Assembly: GCF_004343305.1 (NCBI RefSeq)
Contig: NZ_SMAF01000010.1
Span: 1 to 64,000 of the forward strand
Reading direction: 5' to 3'
Length of the DNA: 64,000 nt
DNA from: Pseudofulvimonas gallinarii
GTDB taxonomy: Bacteria; Pseudomonadota; Gammaproteobacteria; Xanthomonadales; UBA2363
The notes beneath the pieces were generated by a model. It did not search any database and was not told where the DNA came from. It saw only the letters and a list, made by a program, of their open reading frames with translations. Below, piece by piece: positions 1 to 9,107 of the stretch. Position numbers and translations under genes: made by a program. The first letter of the stretch is position 1. Each line of letters begins with the position of its first letter.

Positions 1-2793
1 GCCGGTGGTGGTGAAGGCGCCCAGGCCGCCACTGAAGTCCTCGCCCAGCAGGCTGACAGCCACCTGGTCGACGCCGCAGTCGCCGGGCGCCGCGAGCGTT
101 CGGAAATCGGCGACGAAGGAATAGGCGCTGCCGCAGCCGTTCTGCGCCACCACGCGCCAGTAGTAGCGCGTGCTGGTGGACAGCCCGCCCACGGCAAGGC
201 TGGTGCCGAGGGTGACGTCACTGTGGATGATGTCCGTGAAAGCGGCATCGGTGGCGATTTCGACGAGGTATTCGTCCGCACCCGGCGCAGCCGCCCATTG
301 CAGCGTCGGCGAGGTGCTGATGTTCGTGGCGCCCGGCGCCGGTGTCACCGGGACGGGTGAATCCGGTACCGCGGTCGCGACGAGCAGCGTCACGGCACTT
401 TCCTGGATGCGGTCGATCGTGGTGCCGGTGATGGTCACGGTATAGGTCCCCGGTGCGGCGCTGGCGGTATTACCCAGCACCAGGCTGCTGCTGCCCGGCA
501 GCGGCGTGACCGGATTCGGCAGGAACGTGGCGGTGGTGCCGGCCGGATGGCCCGTGGCCGCCAGGGTCACCGGCTGCTGGTAGCCCAGCACCGAGCCGAC
601 GTCGATGCTGAACGCCGCGGCATCGGGCGTGCAGATCGATGCCGAGGACGGAGAAACGGCCAGGCTGAAACCGGCCTCCTCGATGCAGTTGCGGCAGACC
701 AGTGCGAAATCCTGGTCGGTAGCGCCGCCGACATTGGGAATCCCGTCGCCGGGGAGGTTGCTGGCGCGCACGCGGATGGTCACGGTCCCGCCCGGATCGG
801 CCACGAACACGTTCTCGATGTTGTGGCGGTTGTCGGCCGTGCCCCCGGCGACCGACAGGCCGCCGCTGAACACATTGCCGAGGTAGGTCTGGCCGCCGGT
901 AACCACTTCCAGGTCGAGGTTGTTCACCAGTGCCGGATTCGCACCGGCCGCCGCCGCGGCATCGGTCCACACCAGCGACACCTTCAGCGGCTTGCCGGAT
1001 TCGGGCACGCCGTAGGTCGCCTCCCAGACCTGGCCGACGCTGGTCAGCACTTCCGTCTGGTCCACGTATTCGCTGTAGTCGAAGTCCGCACCCAGGCTGC
1101 CCGGCACGTCGACGCGGCCCCAGCCCTGCGTGGCATTCGGGATCGGACCGCCGCCACCGTAGTCCCTGGCGCCATTGACCAGCAGTGCCTTGACCATGGC
1201 CGGGCTGGGCTGCGCGCCCCCATTGTTTTCACGCCACCAGTCGCTGAGGATCACCGCGGCACCCGAGGCGTGCGGTGCCGCCATGCTGGTGCCCGAGCAG
1301 AAGGCGTAGTGGTTGCTCGTCCCCGCGATCGCGCTTGCGCAGGAACTGCCTCCGGCGATGCGGCGGGCGGACGCGATCTGCTGACCGGGCGCGGCGATCG
1401 TGATGCCGATGCGGCCATCCTGCGTCGGACCGCGACTGGAGGCGTTGTAGACGCCATTGATGTTGCTGGCGACGCGGTAGTTCTGCGTGCCACCGGTGAT
1501 GATCGGGTTCTTCGCCGCCTTCGGCGCTGTCAGCGTGCCCGGGCTGGGACCGCTGTTGCCGGCGGAGAACACCATGATGAACGCTTCATTGATCGGCGTA
1601 TCGACATTGCCGTCGCGTACCAGCTGGTCCCAGGCGCGGGCACCGGCGGTGTAGGTGGTGCCACCGCTTTCACCGGAGGTCCAGCTGGCATTGCCGCCGA
1701 TGGCGCCGCCATTCAGGGCGTCTTTCGCCAGTACCTGCCAGCCGCCCGTCGGCGGCCAGGGACCGTTGCCGCAGATCGGGTTCTGCGCATAGAAGCGCAC
1801 CGACGGCGCCATGCCGAGGCCGTACTTGAAGCCCCCGGCGTCGCCGAAGCCGGCGGCGGCATTGCCGCCGATGATGCCGGCGACGTGCGTGCCGTGGCCG
1901 CCCGACGCGGCATCGTCGCCCGGATTGCTGACGGTGCAACCCGGATAGCTGGTGCCACCCGCGATGCGGCCGGTAAAGTCCGGATGCGCATAGTCGATGC
2001 CGGTATCGATGACCGCCCAGACCAGGCTGTCGCCGTTGTAGCCGAGGTTGTTGATCCAGCCCAGATAGCCCAGCAGCGGCACGTTTGACGCATCGTAGTT
2101 GCGCGCCAGGATCTGCGAGGACATCTCGTCATCGAGGATCGGCCGGGCACTGGCGTATTCCAGCCAGACAACCTGCGGGATCTCCGCCAGCTTGTCGAGA
2201 TGGTCGGCATCCACTTCCACCCAGGCATCGAAGAAGGTGCGATCGGTCTGCGCCGGACCGTGGTTGACGACGTTCGCTCCGCTGGCGCGCAGCGCCGCGA
2301 GCACGCCTTCGACATCGCCATCATTGAAGAAATGCACGCCGACGTTGCGGATCACGCCGTCGCGCTTGCGCAGGCCGGGCTCCATCTTCCATTCCGGCAG
2401 GTAGTCGCCCTGCCAGCGCACGTCCGGCAGCGATTCCACGGCGCGGCTGGACGGTTCGTCGGCCCAGACCAGATAGGTGTCATGCGGGTAGTACTGCAGC
2501 GGCCGCGCGCCGAAGGCACGCAGGTCGCCCAGCCATTCGCCACGGATGGCGCCCTCGAACTGCACGAAGCGCAGTCCCTTGCCATTCGCCGCGGTGCGGT
2601 AGCGCGTGCTCCCAGGGCTCGCGGTGGCAGCCAGCGGATCGAAGGCCAGGTCGCCGAAACTGATGATCTTCGCTGCGGCTCCCTGCGATGCGCCTGCATC
2701 CTCCAACGATGCCGCTTGCACGGTGTTCATTCCGGCACCGGCCACCAGTGCGGCGACCGCCATGGCCAGACCCACGGTTCTCAACGTCGACAT
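1..2793 (-). CDS. Secreted subtilisin-like serine peptidase (S8 family), C-terminus cut by window edge
   Basis: An exported endopeptidase of the S8 family; 931 codons are visible and the frame is still open at base 1. The start follows a GAGGGA ribosome site six bases away and opens with a hydrophobic signal-like segment. The catalytic triad is visible: Asp263 in VIDTGID, His300 in GGHGTHVAG and Ser503 in CSGTSMAAP. A propeptide-like region occupies about residues 40-240. A beta-rich domain with paired cysteines (CRNC) follows the catalytic domain at about 580-740, then a fibronectin type III-like stretch at about 830-910. The propeptide and post-catalytic domains resemble those of the S8 peptidase at 55069, so the two look like paralogues. 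It is divergent from the FAA hydrolase gene at 3010. Substrate is unknown; the family is certain. Confidence 0.93.
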   Translation of the reverse strand, partial: MSTLRTVGLAMAVAALVAGAGMNTVQAASLEDAGASQGAAAKIISFGDLAFDPLAATASPGSTRYRTAANGKGLRFVQFEGAIRGEWLGDLRAFGARPLQYYPHDTYLVWADEPSSRAVESLPDVRWQGDYLPEWKMEPGLRKRDGVIRNVGVHFFNDGDVEGVLAALRASGANVVNHGPAQTDRTFFDAWVEVDADHLDKLAEIPQVVWLEYASARPILDDEMSSQILARNYDASNVPLLGYLGWINNLGYNGDSLVWAVIDTGIDYAHPDFTGRIAGGTSYPGCTVSNPGDDAASGGHGTHVAGIIGGNAAAGFGDAGGFKYGLGMAPSVRFYAQNPICGNGPWPPTGGWQVLAKDALNGGAIGGNASWTSGESGGTTYTAGARAWDQLVRDGNVDTPINEAFIMVFSAGNSGPSPGTLTAPKAAKNPIITGGTQNYRVASNINGVYNASSRGPTQDGRIGITIAAPGQQIASARRIAGGSSCASAIAGTSNHYAFCSGTSMAAPHASGAAVILSDWWRENNGGAQPSPAMVKALLVNGARDYGGGGPIPNATQGWGRVDVPGSLGADFDYSEYVDQTEVLTSVGQVWEATYGVPESGKPLKVSLVWTDAAAAAGANPALVNNLDLEVVTGGQTYLGNVFSGGLSVAGGTADNRHNIENVFVADPGGTVTIRVRASNLPGDGIPNVGGATDQDFALVCRNCIEEAGFSLAVSPSSASICTPDAAAFSIDVGSVLGYQQPVTLAATGHPAGTTATFLPNPVTPLPGSSSLVLGNTASAAPGTYTVTITGTTIDRIQESAVTLLVATAVPDSPVPVTPAPGATNISTSPTLQWAAAPGADEYLVEIATDAAFTDIIHSDVTLGTSLAVGGLSTSTRYYWRVVAQNGCGSAYSFVADFRTLAAPGDCGVDQVAVSLLGEDFSGGLGAFTTTG

Positions 2794-3009
2794 GGAATAT
2801 CCCTCGGTGGATGGACCGCCCGGGCAGACCCTCCGACCGGACGGGGACTACGATAGCGCGGGTCGGCAGCGCCAGGCGGGCTGCCCTCCAGGTTTTTCTT
2901 GGTCGGCGTGACGCGCCGCCCGCTCCGACTGCCGGACCACCTTCGCCACCGGGGAAGCCGGCGCTAACATCCGCTATCCCGCCGTCCCTGGCCCTGTCGC
3001 TGGATCATC

Positions 3010-3702
3010 GTGAGCAACGACCTCTTTCCTGCCCCGCAACCGCCTCGCCTGGCCATCGCCGGCGTCGACGCCGTGTTTCCCGTCCACCGCGTCTACTGCA
3101 TCGGCCGCAACTACGCCGAGCATGCGCGCGAGATGGGCGCGCCCGCCGAAAAGGGCACGCCGGTTTTTTTCCTGAAGCCGGCGGATTCGTTGACGCCGTT
3201 GCCGGGGGCGATTCCCTACCCGCCCGGCACCGCCGACCTGCACCACGAGATCGAACTGGTCGCCGCCCTGCATCGCGGGGGCCGCGACATCGATCCAGGG
3301 CAGGCGCTGGACTGCGTGTACGGCTATGCCATCGGACTGGACCTGACCCGTCGCGACCTGCAGGCCGCCGCCAAGGCGAAAAGCCTGCCCTGGGACACCG
3401 GCAAGTCCTTCGAAGCCGCCGCACCCATCGGCCCGATCCATCGCGCCGAGGACGTCGGCCATCCGTCGCGGGGCGCCATCGAGCTCGATGTCAACGGCGA
3501 AACCAGGCAGCGCGGCGATCTCTCCGACCAGCTGTTCCCGGTTGCCGAAATCATCGCCGCGCTGTCGCGCCTGTACACGCTGGCGCCGGGAGACCTGGTG
3601 TTCACGGGCACCCCGGCCGGCGTCGGCGCGCTGTCCATCGGTGACCGGCTGCAGGCGCGCATCGCCGGACTGGGCAGCCTCGACGCCGACGTCACAGCCT
3701 GA
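3010..3702 (+). CDS. Fumarylacetoacetate hydrolase family protein (FAHD1-like)
   Basis: A 230-residue single-domain FAA hydrolase-fold protein. The family includes acylpyruvases, oxaloacetate decarboxylases and isomerase/decarboxylases of aromatic catabolism. The N-terminus carries the typical YCIGRNYAEHAREMG motif, followed by FFLKPADS, a metal-binding HHEIELV segment and the C-terminal LVFTGTPAGVG motif. Start is GTG; the ribosome site is weak, so the start is less sure than the family. It is separate from the true fumarylacetoacetase gene at 7940 and much shorter, so a cytosolic acylpyruvase or oxaloacetate role is more likely than tyrosine breakdown. The next gene (M28 peptidase) follows after 115 bases on the same strand. 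Confidence 0.88.
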   Translation: MSNDLFPAPQPPRLAIAGVDAVFPVHRVYCIGRNYAEHAREMGAPAEKGTPVFFLKPADSLTPLPGAIPYPPGTADLHHEIELVAALHRGGRDIDPGQALDCVYGYAIGLDLTRRDLQAAAKAKSLPWDTGKSFEAAAPIGPIHRAEDVGHPSRGAIELDVNGETRQRGDLSDQLFPVAEIIAALSRLYTLAPGDLVFTGTPAGVGALSIGDRLQARIAGLGSLDADVTA

Positions 3703-3817
3703 GCGGTCGAACACAGGCGACAGGGCGAGACACCCGAACGCCACATCGACCGGTCATGCCGTGGCGTTCCGTGCGACGCTGCGGCCTCCTGTTCCACCGA
3801 TCCCGACGCCTCCCGCC

Positions 3818-5254
3818 ATGAAGTCACTGAGCCGCCTGCTGTTACCCCTCGCCGCCAGCCTGGCCGTGTCCGTCACCGCCATTGCCGCTTCGCCGCTGCT
3901 CGACGCCGATCGCACCGCGATCGCCGTGCAGTTGCGCGACAAGGCGCAGGCGGATTCCGGCGCCTACCCGATCGTCGAGGACCTGACCACGCGCATCGGG
4001 CCACGCATGGGTGGCACCGCCGCCGACGCGCGCGCGGTGGAATGGGCCGTCGCCCGGTTCCGCGAACTGGGTTACGACAAGGTCTGGACCGAACCGGTGA
4101 CCTTCCCGGTCTGGGATCGCGGCATCGAGGTCGCGCGCGTCGTCGAACCGTATCCACACAGCTTCGCCATCGCCGCGCTGGGCGGCTCGGTCGGCACGCC
4201 CGAAGGCGGCATCACCGCCGAGGTGGTTTCACTGCCCGACTACCAGGCGCTGCTGTCGGCGACAGCGGAGCAGGTCGAGGGCAGGATCGTCTACATCGGC
4301 AACCGCATGCGGCGCGCGAAGGACGGCGGCGGTTACGGCGAAGCGGTGATCGCCCGCTCGCGCGGTGCGTCCAAGGCGGCGGCACTGGGCGCGCGCGCGC
4401 TGCTGATCCGTTCCATCGGCACCGACGTCAATTCGCGCACGCCGCACACCGGCATGCTCAGCTACGACATCGCGTTCCGGAAGATTCCCGGCGCCGCGCT
4501 GTCCAACGCCGACGCCAACGTGCTCGAACACATGCTGGCCGAAGGCAAGCCGGTCACCATCGAGCTGCACCTCGGGGCCAGCGAGCGCGGTGAATACACC
4601 AGCCAGAACGTCATCGCGGAAGTCACCGGCCGCGAGGACACCGGCAAGGTCGTGCTGATCGGTGGGCACCTGGATTCCTGGGATCTCGGCACCGGCGCCA
4701 TCGACGACGGCGCCGGGGTGGCGATCACCATGGCGGCCGGCAAGCTGATCGCCGACCTGCCGCGCGGACAGCGCCCGCGCCACACCCTGCGCGTCGTCGC
4801 CTGGGCCAACGAGGAACAGGGCGTCTGGGGTGGCAACGCCTACGGCGAAGCCCACAAGGACGAGGTCGCGGATCATCTGATCGGCTTCGAATCGGATTTC
4901 GGCGCCGGCCGCATCTGGCGATTCGATACGCGCGTGCCGGAGGCTGCGCTGCCGCTGATGGATGCCATCGCCGAAGTGCTGAAGCCGCTGGGCATCGAGC
5001 GCGGCAACAACACCGCTTTCGGCGGCGCCGACGTCAGCGCCATGCGCCAGAACGGCATGCCCGTCGCCGGCCTGGTCCAGGACGGCAGCAAATACTTCGA
5101 CTACCACCACACCGCCGCCGACACGCTCGACAAGATCGACCGCAGCGACCTCGACCAGAACACCGCCGCCTATGTCGCGCTGGCCTACCTGGTCGCCGAG
5201 CATGGCGTGCCCGGGCATCCCGGAAGCACCCAGGCCCAGAAGCAGGACGACTGA
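3818..5254 (+). CDS. Secreted M28-family zinc metallopeptidase with PA insert (carboxypeptidase Q-like)
   Basis: A 478-residue exported di-zinc exopeptidase. A Sec signal covers about residues 1-24 (MKSLSRLLLPLAASLAVSVT, then an AxA site). A protease-associated insert lies at about 120-245. The catalytic domain contains GGHLDSWDLGTGAIDDG (zinc ligands His284 and the later Asp), the EEQG motif with the catalytic Glu, and a C-terminal DYHHTAADTLDKID zinc ligand segment. This pattern matches carboxypeptidase Q-like dipeptidases. The frame stays open 110 codons upstream, but the ATG in front of the signal peptide is the sensible start. It converges on the metallopeptidase at 5289, with a hairpin in the 34-base gap. 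Likely role: trimming peptides made by the secreted endopeptidases. Confidence 0.9.
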   Translation: MKSLSRLLLPLAASLAVSVTAIAASPLLDADRTAIAVQLRDKAQADSGAYPIVEDLTTRIGPRMGGTAADARAVEWAVARFRELGYDKVWTEPVTFPVWDRGIEVARVVEPYPHSFAIAALGGSVGTPEGGITAEVVSLPDYQALLSATAEQVEGRIVYIGNRMRRAKDGGGYGEAVIARSRGASKAAALGARALLIRSIGTDVNSRTPHTGMLSYDIAFRKIPGAALSNADANVLEHMLAEGKPVTIELHLGASERGEYTSQNVIAEVTGREDTGKVVLIGGHLDSWDLGTGAIDDGAGVAITMAAGKLIADLPRGQRPRHTLRVVAWANEEQGVWGGNAYGEAHKDEVADHLIGFESDFGAGRIWRFDTRVPEAALPLMDAIAEVLKPLGIERGNNTAFGGADVSAMRQNGMPVAGLVQDGSKYFDYHHTAADTLDKIDRSDLDQNTAAYVALAYLVAEHGVPGHPGSTQAQKQDD

Positions 5255-5258
5255 GATT

Positions 5259-5280
5259 CTTCCGGCACGACGGCCGGAAG
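5259..5280. terminator. Hairpin between convergent peptidase genes
   Basis: Eight-base perfect stem CTTCCGGC / GCCGGAAG with a six-base loop, in the short gap between two convergent stops. There is no T-run, so it is a bidirectional terminator candidate only. Confidence 0.45.
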
Positions 5281-5288
5281 CGGAGCAA

Positions 5289-6524
5289 TCAGCGGATCAG
5301 CGGCGTGTCGAGGGTGTCGGACGGGCGACCGAGCACCTGCGTCGCCGCTTCGATCAGGTCGGCGGTGTCGACCTTGCGCTTGGCCATCAGCAGGCGGGTG
5401 ACGTCGTCGAAGCTCTTCTCGTCGCCGGTGGCTTCGCGGATTTCCTTGTCGAGATCCATGAACAGCAGGACGGCGCGCGCCGTGACCGGTCCGTGCGCAC
5501 GCGGGACGCGCAGCGACTTCACGTTGCGGCTCCAGCGCTGCAGCTGCTCGCGCGTGCGCTGGTAGCGCGCATCGGTGGTGCCGCCGGTGCGATGCAGCAG
5601 TTCGATGGAATAGAACTCGGCGACGCCTTCCGAAATGTACTTGTGTCCATTGCGACCGCTGATGCGGGTGATCAGGTGCGTCAGTTCGTGCAGCAGCGTG
5701 CTGGTGCCGTTCTCGCTGATCAGCGGGCGGCCGCTGTGCATGTACAGTGAGCGCGGGCCGGAGAGGCCGCCTCGCCACATCGCGTCGCCGGCGCCGACGA
5801 TCAGCAGCTTGCTGGGCAGCCTGCCGAAGATGCGCTGCATCTCCGGCAGCGTCCAGCCGACCATGGCGAGGATCTGCTGGCGCGGCATGTTGTCGCCCTT
5901 GGGCGCACCGACGGCGACTTCGATGCCCTCGTACTGCTCGCGGCGCGTACCGACATCACCGGCGATGATCCAGCCGGTCGGACGGTCGAAGCGCGTTTCC
6001 GGATTCACCACGACAAAGCTGCGGCCATCTCGCGCCAGCTTCCAGGGCGTATCGACATTGGTCCAGCCTTCCGGCAGTTCGAAGCGCAGGCGCGTGCGCG
6101 AGTCGGTATCCGGCGTCATGCGCACGCGGGCGCTGGGGAAAAGGTGGTCGCCGCGCACGATGGTCCAGCTGGCGGTGATGCGGGCATCATGGCCGCCGTC
6201 GCGACGGCGCTTGTCGATGCGATAGCGCCAGCGCAGTTCGCCGCCGTTTCCAGGCGGCGTCCAGACCACGCGGTCACCATTGCGATCGACCTCACCGTCG
6301 CCTTCGATGTCGGTATAGCGGTCATCCGGCATGGCGAAATCGATGCGGCTGGCGCGGCCATCGCGAGGGGTGAGCTTCAAGGTGACCAGGGCCTGGCCCT
6401 CGGCCGGCGCGAAGCCGACGGTGTAGTCGACGTCGAAACGGCGCTGCTTGGCCGTCGCGACACTGGCCAACAGCAGCAGTCCGATGGCCAGCAGGGTTCG
6501 AATGCCAAAGGCACGTTCAATCAT
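5289..6524 (-). CDS. Putative exported HExxH metallopeptidase (M1/M61-like gluzincin)
   Basis: A 411-residue protein starting MIERAFGIRTLLAIGLLLLA, a signal peptide with an SVATA cleavage region, so probably periplasmic or secreted. The start follows AGGAGCGACAG. Residues about 25-190 look like a beta-rich N-terminal domain. The catalytic helix LLHELTHLI gives the zinc motif HExxH, and ISEGVAEFYSIELL about twenty residues later supplies the third-ligand glutamate expected for gluzincins. The arrangement resembles M61 glycyl aminopeptidases or M1 domains, but it is shorter than those families and no PDZ domain is evident. Exact family is therefore uncertain. It lies 97 bases downstream of the acetyltransferase gene at the end of the tyrosine operon. 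Confidence 0.75.
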   Translation of the reverse strand: MIERAFGIRTLLAIGLLLLASVATAKQRRFDVDYTVGFAPAEGQALVTLKLTPRDGRASRIDFAMPDDRYTDIEGDGEVDRNGDRVVWTPPGNGGELRWRYRIDKRRRDGGHDARITASWTIVRGDHLFPSARVRMTPDTDSRTRLRFELPEGWTNVDTPWKLARDGRSFVVVNPETRFDRPTGWIIAGDVGTRREQYEGIEVAVGAPKGDNMPRQQILAMVGWTLPEMQRIFGRLPSKLLIVGAGDAMWRGGLSGPRSLYMHSGRPLISENGTSTLLHELTHLITRISGRNGHKYISEGVAEFYSIELLHRTGGTTDARYQRTREQLQRWSRNVKSLRVPRAHGPVTARAVLLFMDLDKEIREATGDEKSFDDVTRLLMAKRKVDTADLIEAATQVLGRPSDTLDTPLIR

Positions 6525-6621
6525 CTGTCGCTCCTGGATAGGTCGCCGCCTATTCTGGCGGCAACGGCTGAACGGGGTGTGGCCGCGCCGGTCCGGAGCC
6601 GGCGGCGCGCACCGGACCGCT

Positions 6622-7191
6622 TCAGTCCGGGTCGTCGAAACAGCGCGCGTAGAGATGGGCATCCAGGATCTGCCCGTGCTTGATGAGCGCGCGGCGTTCG
6701 ACGCCTTCCCGCTCGAAGCCGCACTGCTCCAGCACGCGCATCGAGGCCCGGTTGCCCTCGTAGACCCGCGCAAAGACGCGCCGCAGTCCCAGCACCGGCG
6801 CCATCGCCGTGATGTAGTGGCGGACGACGCGCTGCATGATGCCCTGACCCCAGCGTGGTGGCGTCAGCCAGTAGCCGAGTTCGCCGGCGATCCGGTAGAC
6901 GTCGCTGCCCGGGTCGATGCCGATGCCGCCGGCGACCTCGCCTTCGACCTCGACGGCATGGATCGCGCCGGCGCTTGCGGGTACGACCTGGCCGAGGAAG
7001 AAGCGCGCATCGTCGATGCCGTAGGGATGCGGAAAGCGGTCGCGCAGCCAGCGCGCGACATCGGCGAAGTCCGCCGCCTGCGCCAGCGCCGGCGCGTCGG
7101 CGTCCTGCCAGGGCCGGACCCGGATGCGCAGGCGCGGATGTTCGACCGCAAGACGGGCGAAGCGCGCTGCGGGCTCAGGCCGCGGGTGCAT
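6622..7191 (-). CDS. GNAT-family N-acetyltransferase (RimJ/RimL type)
   Basis: A 189-residue acetyl-CoA-dependent acetyltransferase. The GNAT core is visible: LGYWLTPPRWGQGIMQRVV covers motif A with the acetyl-CoA loop, followed by the characteristic VYEGNRASMRVLEQCGFEREG near the C-terminus. This Asn/Gly-Phe pattern is typical of RimJ/RimL-type enzymes that modify protein N-termini or small amines. Its ATG lies inside the 3' end of maiA (17-base overlap), so it is probably translated as the last gene of the tyrosine catabolic operon. The ORF is open 48 codons further up, but that stretch is maiA in another frame. The substrate cannot be told from sequence. Confidence 0.85.
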   Translation of the reverse strand: MHPRPEPAARFARLAVEHPRLRIRVRPWQDADAPALAQAADFADVARWLRDRFPHPYGIDDARFFLGQVVPASAGAIHAVEVEGEVAGGIGIDPGSDVYRIAGELGYWLTPPRWGQGIMQRVVRHYITAMAPVLGLRRVFARVYEGNRASMRVLEQCGFEREGVERRALIKHGQILDAHLYARCFDDPD

Positions 7192-7843
7192 CGGGCTGGC
7201 GATCGGGATGTGCGGCCTGGAATGCCGGCAGCGACGAGCATTGATCGTGGATGCGCAGGCAGTTGCCGAAATCGTCCAGAGGTGCGCCGAATCGGCGCGC
7301 CGCATACATCGCCGGCACCAGCACGCAGTCGGCAAGCGTCGGATGGTCGCCGTGGCAGAAGCTGCCGGTTTCCGATGAAGACGCCAGCAGCGCCTCGAAG
7401 CTGGTGAAGCCCTCGAGCAGCCAGTGGCGGACGAACGCCGCGACCGCGTCCTCGTCCAGGCCCATGGTGTTCTTGAGGTACTGCTGCACGCGCAGGTTGT
7501 GGATCGGGTGCGTGTCGGCAGCGAGGGTCAGCGCCAGCGCACGCACGCGCGCACGGCCGCGGACGTCTTCCGGCAAAAGGTGGGGATGGCCGGGGAACGC
7601 CTCGTCGAGGTATTCGAGGATCGCCAGCGACTGGGTGATGCGTCGCTGGCCATGCAACAGCGTTGGAACAAGGCCGGCCGGGTTGATGGCGCGGTATTCG
7701 GGCCGGTGCTGTTCGCCGCCCTCACGGACCAGGTGGACGGGCTGGCTGCGGTAGGCCACGCCCTTGAGATTCAGGCCGATGCGCACGCGCCAGGCGGCGC
7801 TGGAACGCCAGTAGTCGTAGAGGGTGATGTCCGCGCTGTTCAT
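7175..7843 (-). CDS. maiA: Maleylacetoacetate isomerase
   Basis: Isomerises maleylacetoacetate to fumarylacetoacetate, the fourth step of tyrosine breakdown here, in the cytosol with glutathione. The 222-residue protein is a zeta-class glutathione transferase: the N-terminal thioredoxin-like domain carries the zeta signature DYWRSSAAWRVRI, then NPAGLVPTL and the glutathione-binding QSLAILEYLDE, followed by an all-helical C-terminal domain with HPTLADCVLVPAMYAA. Length fits the family. It sits between fahA and the GNAT gene in the same operon. A nine-base perfect hairpin lies in the 96-base gap upstream, towards fahA. Confidence 0.95.
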   Translation of the reverse strand: MNSADITLYDYWRSSAAWRVRIGLNLKGVAYRSQPVHLVREGGEQHRPEYRAINPAGLVPTLLHGQRRITQSLAILEYLDEAFPGHPHLLPEDVRGRARVRALALTLAADTHPIHNLRVQQYLKNTMGLDEDAVAAFVRHWLLEGFTSFEALLASSSETGSFCHGDHPTLADCVLVPAMYAARRFGAPLDDFGNCLRIHDQCSSLPAFQAAHPDRQPDAPAA

Positions 7844-7890
7844 GGCCTGCTCCCCGGGTTGGCGACGGTTCGATCGGCACGGGCGGCGCG

Positions 7891-7909
7891 GCTGCCTGCC
7901 GCAGGCAGC
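7891..7909. other. Hairpin in fahA-maiA gap
   Basis: Perfect nine-base inverted repeat GCTGCCTGC / GCAGGCAGC around a single central C. It lies between the fahA stop and maiA start within the operon. No T-run follows on either strand; it could stabilise or attenuate the transcript. Confidence 0.4.
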
Positions 7910-7939
7910 GGCCGCCTGGCGGCGCCGTCCCCGCCCGAC

Positions 7940-8941
7940 TCACCGCCGCAGCGGCGAGATCGTCTGCTCGATGGCCCCGAAGATACTCCGGCCGTCGGCA
8001 TCAAGCATCTCGATGCGGACGACGTCGCCGTACTTCATGAACGGCGTGACCGGCTTGCCGGTTTGCAGTGTTTCGACGGTGCGCTTCTCGGCGAAGCAGG
8101 AGGCGCCCAGCGAGGTGTCCTCGTTGGCGACGGTGCCCGAACCGACCAGCGTGCCAGCCGAGAGCGGGCGCGTCTTCGCCGCGTGCGCGACCAGCTGGGC
8201 GAAATTGAACTGCATGTCGACGCCGGCTTCCGGGGCGCCGAACCACTGCCCGTTGATGTGCGTGACCAGCGGACGATGCACCTTGCTGTCGATCCACGCT
8301 TCACCGAGCTCATCCGGCGTGACGAACACTGGCGACAAGGCCGAGCGCGGCTTCGACTGCAGGAAGCCGAAGCCCTTCGCCAGCTCGCCCGGGATCAGGT
8401 TGCGCAGCGACACGTCGTTGACCAGCCCGATCAGCTGGATGTGTGCGGCGGCGTCCTCCGCGCTCACCGCCATCGGCACGTCGTCGGTGACGACGATGAC
8501 TTCCGCTTCCAGGTCGATGCCGTAATCCTCGCTGGGCACCACGACCGGATCGCGCGGGCCGAGGAAGCCGGCGCTGGTGGCCTGGTACATCAGCGGATCG
8601 GTGTAGAACGACTCCGGCACCTCGGCGCCGCGTGCGCGACGGACGCGCTCGACATGCGGCAGGTAGGCGCTGCCATCGACGAATTCGTAGGCGCGCGGCA
8701 GCGGGGCCGCCAGCGCCGTGAAATCCATTGCAATCACGTCGCGGCCGGCCAGCGCTCCTTCACCCGCCGCATTCAGCGCCTCGTAGACGCCGGCCAGTGC
8801 CGGTGCGGCGCGATCCCAGTCCTCCAGCGCCTGCTGCAGCGTGCGGGCGATCTCCGGCACCTTCACCGCGCGCGTAAGGTCACGGTTGACCACGACCAGC
8901 GTGCCGTCGCGGCCGCCTTCCTTGAGAGATGCCAGTTTCAT
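7940..8941 (-). CDS. fahA: Fumarylacetoacetase (FAA hydrolase), tyrosine pathway
   Basis: Hydrolyses fumarylacetoacetate to fumarate and acetoacetate, the last step of the homogentisate route. The 333-residue protein starts MKLASLKEGGRDGTLVVVNR and has the FAA-hydrolase domain in its C-terminal two-thirds: YGIDLEAEVIVVTDDVPM supplies metal ligands, then LVNDVSLRNLIPGELAKGFG, and LSAGTLVGSGTVANED near the end. It is of the two-domain bacterial length rather than the ~420-residue animal form. The ORF remains open upstream, but the ATG before KLASLKEGG matches the family N-terminus. Context between hmgA and maiA fixes the role. Confidence 0.94.
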   Translation of the reverse strand: MKLASLKEGGRDGTLVVVNRDLTRAVKVPEIARTLQQALEDWDRAAPALAGVYEALNAAGEGALAGRDVIAMDFTALAAPLPRAYEFVDGSAYLPHVERVRRARGAEVPESFYTDPLMYQATSAGFLGPRDPVVVPSEDYGIDLEAEVIVVTDDVPMAVSAEDAAAHIQLIGLVNDVSLRNLIPGELAKGFGFLQSKPRSALSPVFVTPDELGEAWIDSKVHRPLVTHINGQWFGAPEAGVDMQFNFAQLVAHAAKTRPLSAGTLVGSGTVANEDTSLGASCFAEKRTVETLQTGKPVTPFMKYGDVVRIEMLDADGRSIFGAIEQTISPLRR

Positions 8942-9107
8942 TGCAGATGTCCTTGTGCAGCAACGTATCGGATGGATGGGACGAGCGGTCATCGTGGAAC
9001 GCAATGGCGACTACGTCCAGCCGGTCGTCCCCGGACCGGAATGGACGCGATCCGGCGCCGGGCACGATCCACGCGCCTGTCGCCGGAGCTGCCCGCCCAC
9101 GACCGCC

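Noticed and set aside
547-2088. Long plus-strand open frame opposite the left-edge S8 peptidase
   Set aside because: Composition is His/Arg/Ala/Asp-rich with no family likeness; it mirrors the codon pattern of the real minus-strand gene in a GC-rich genome.
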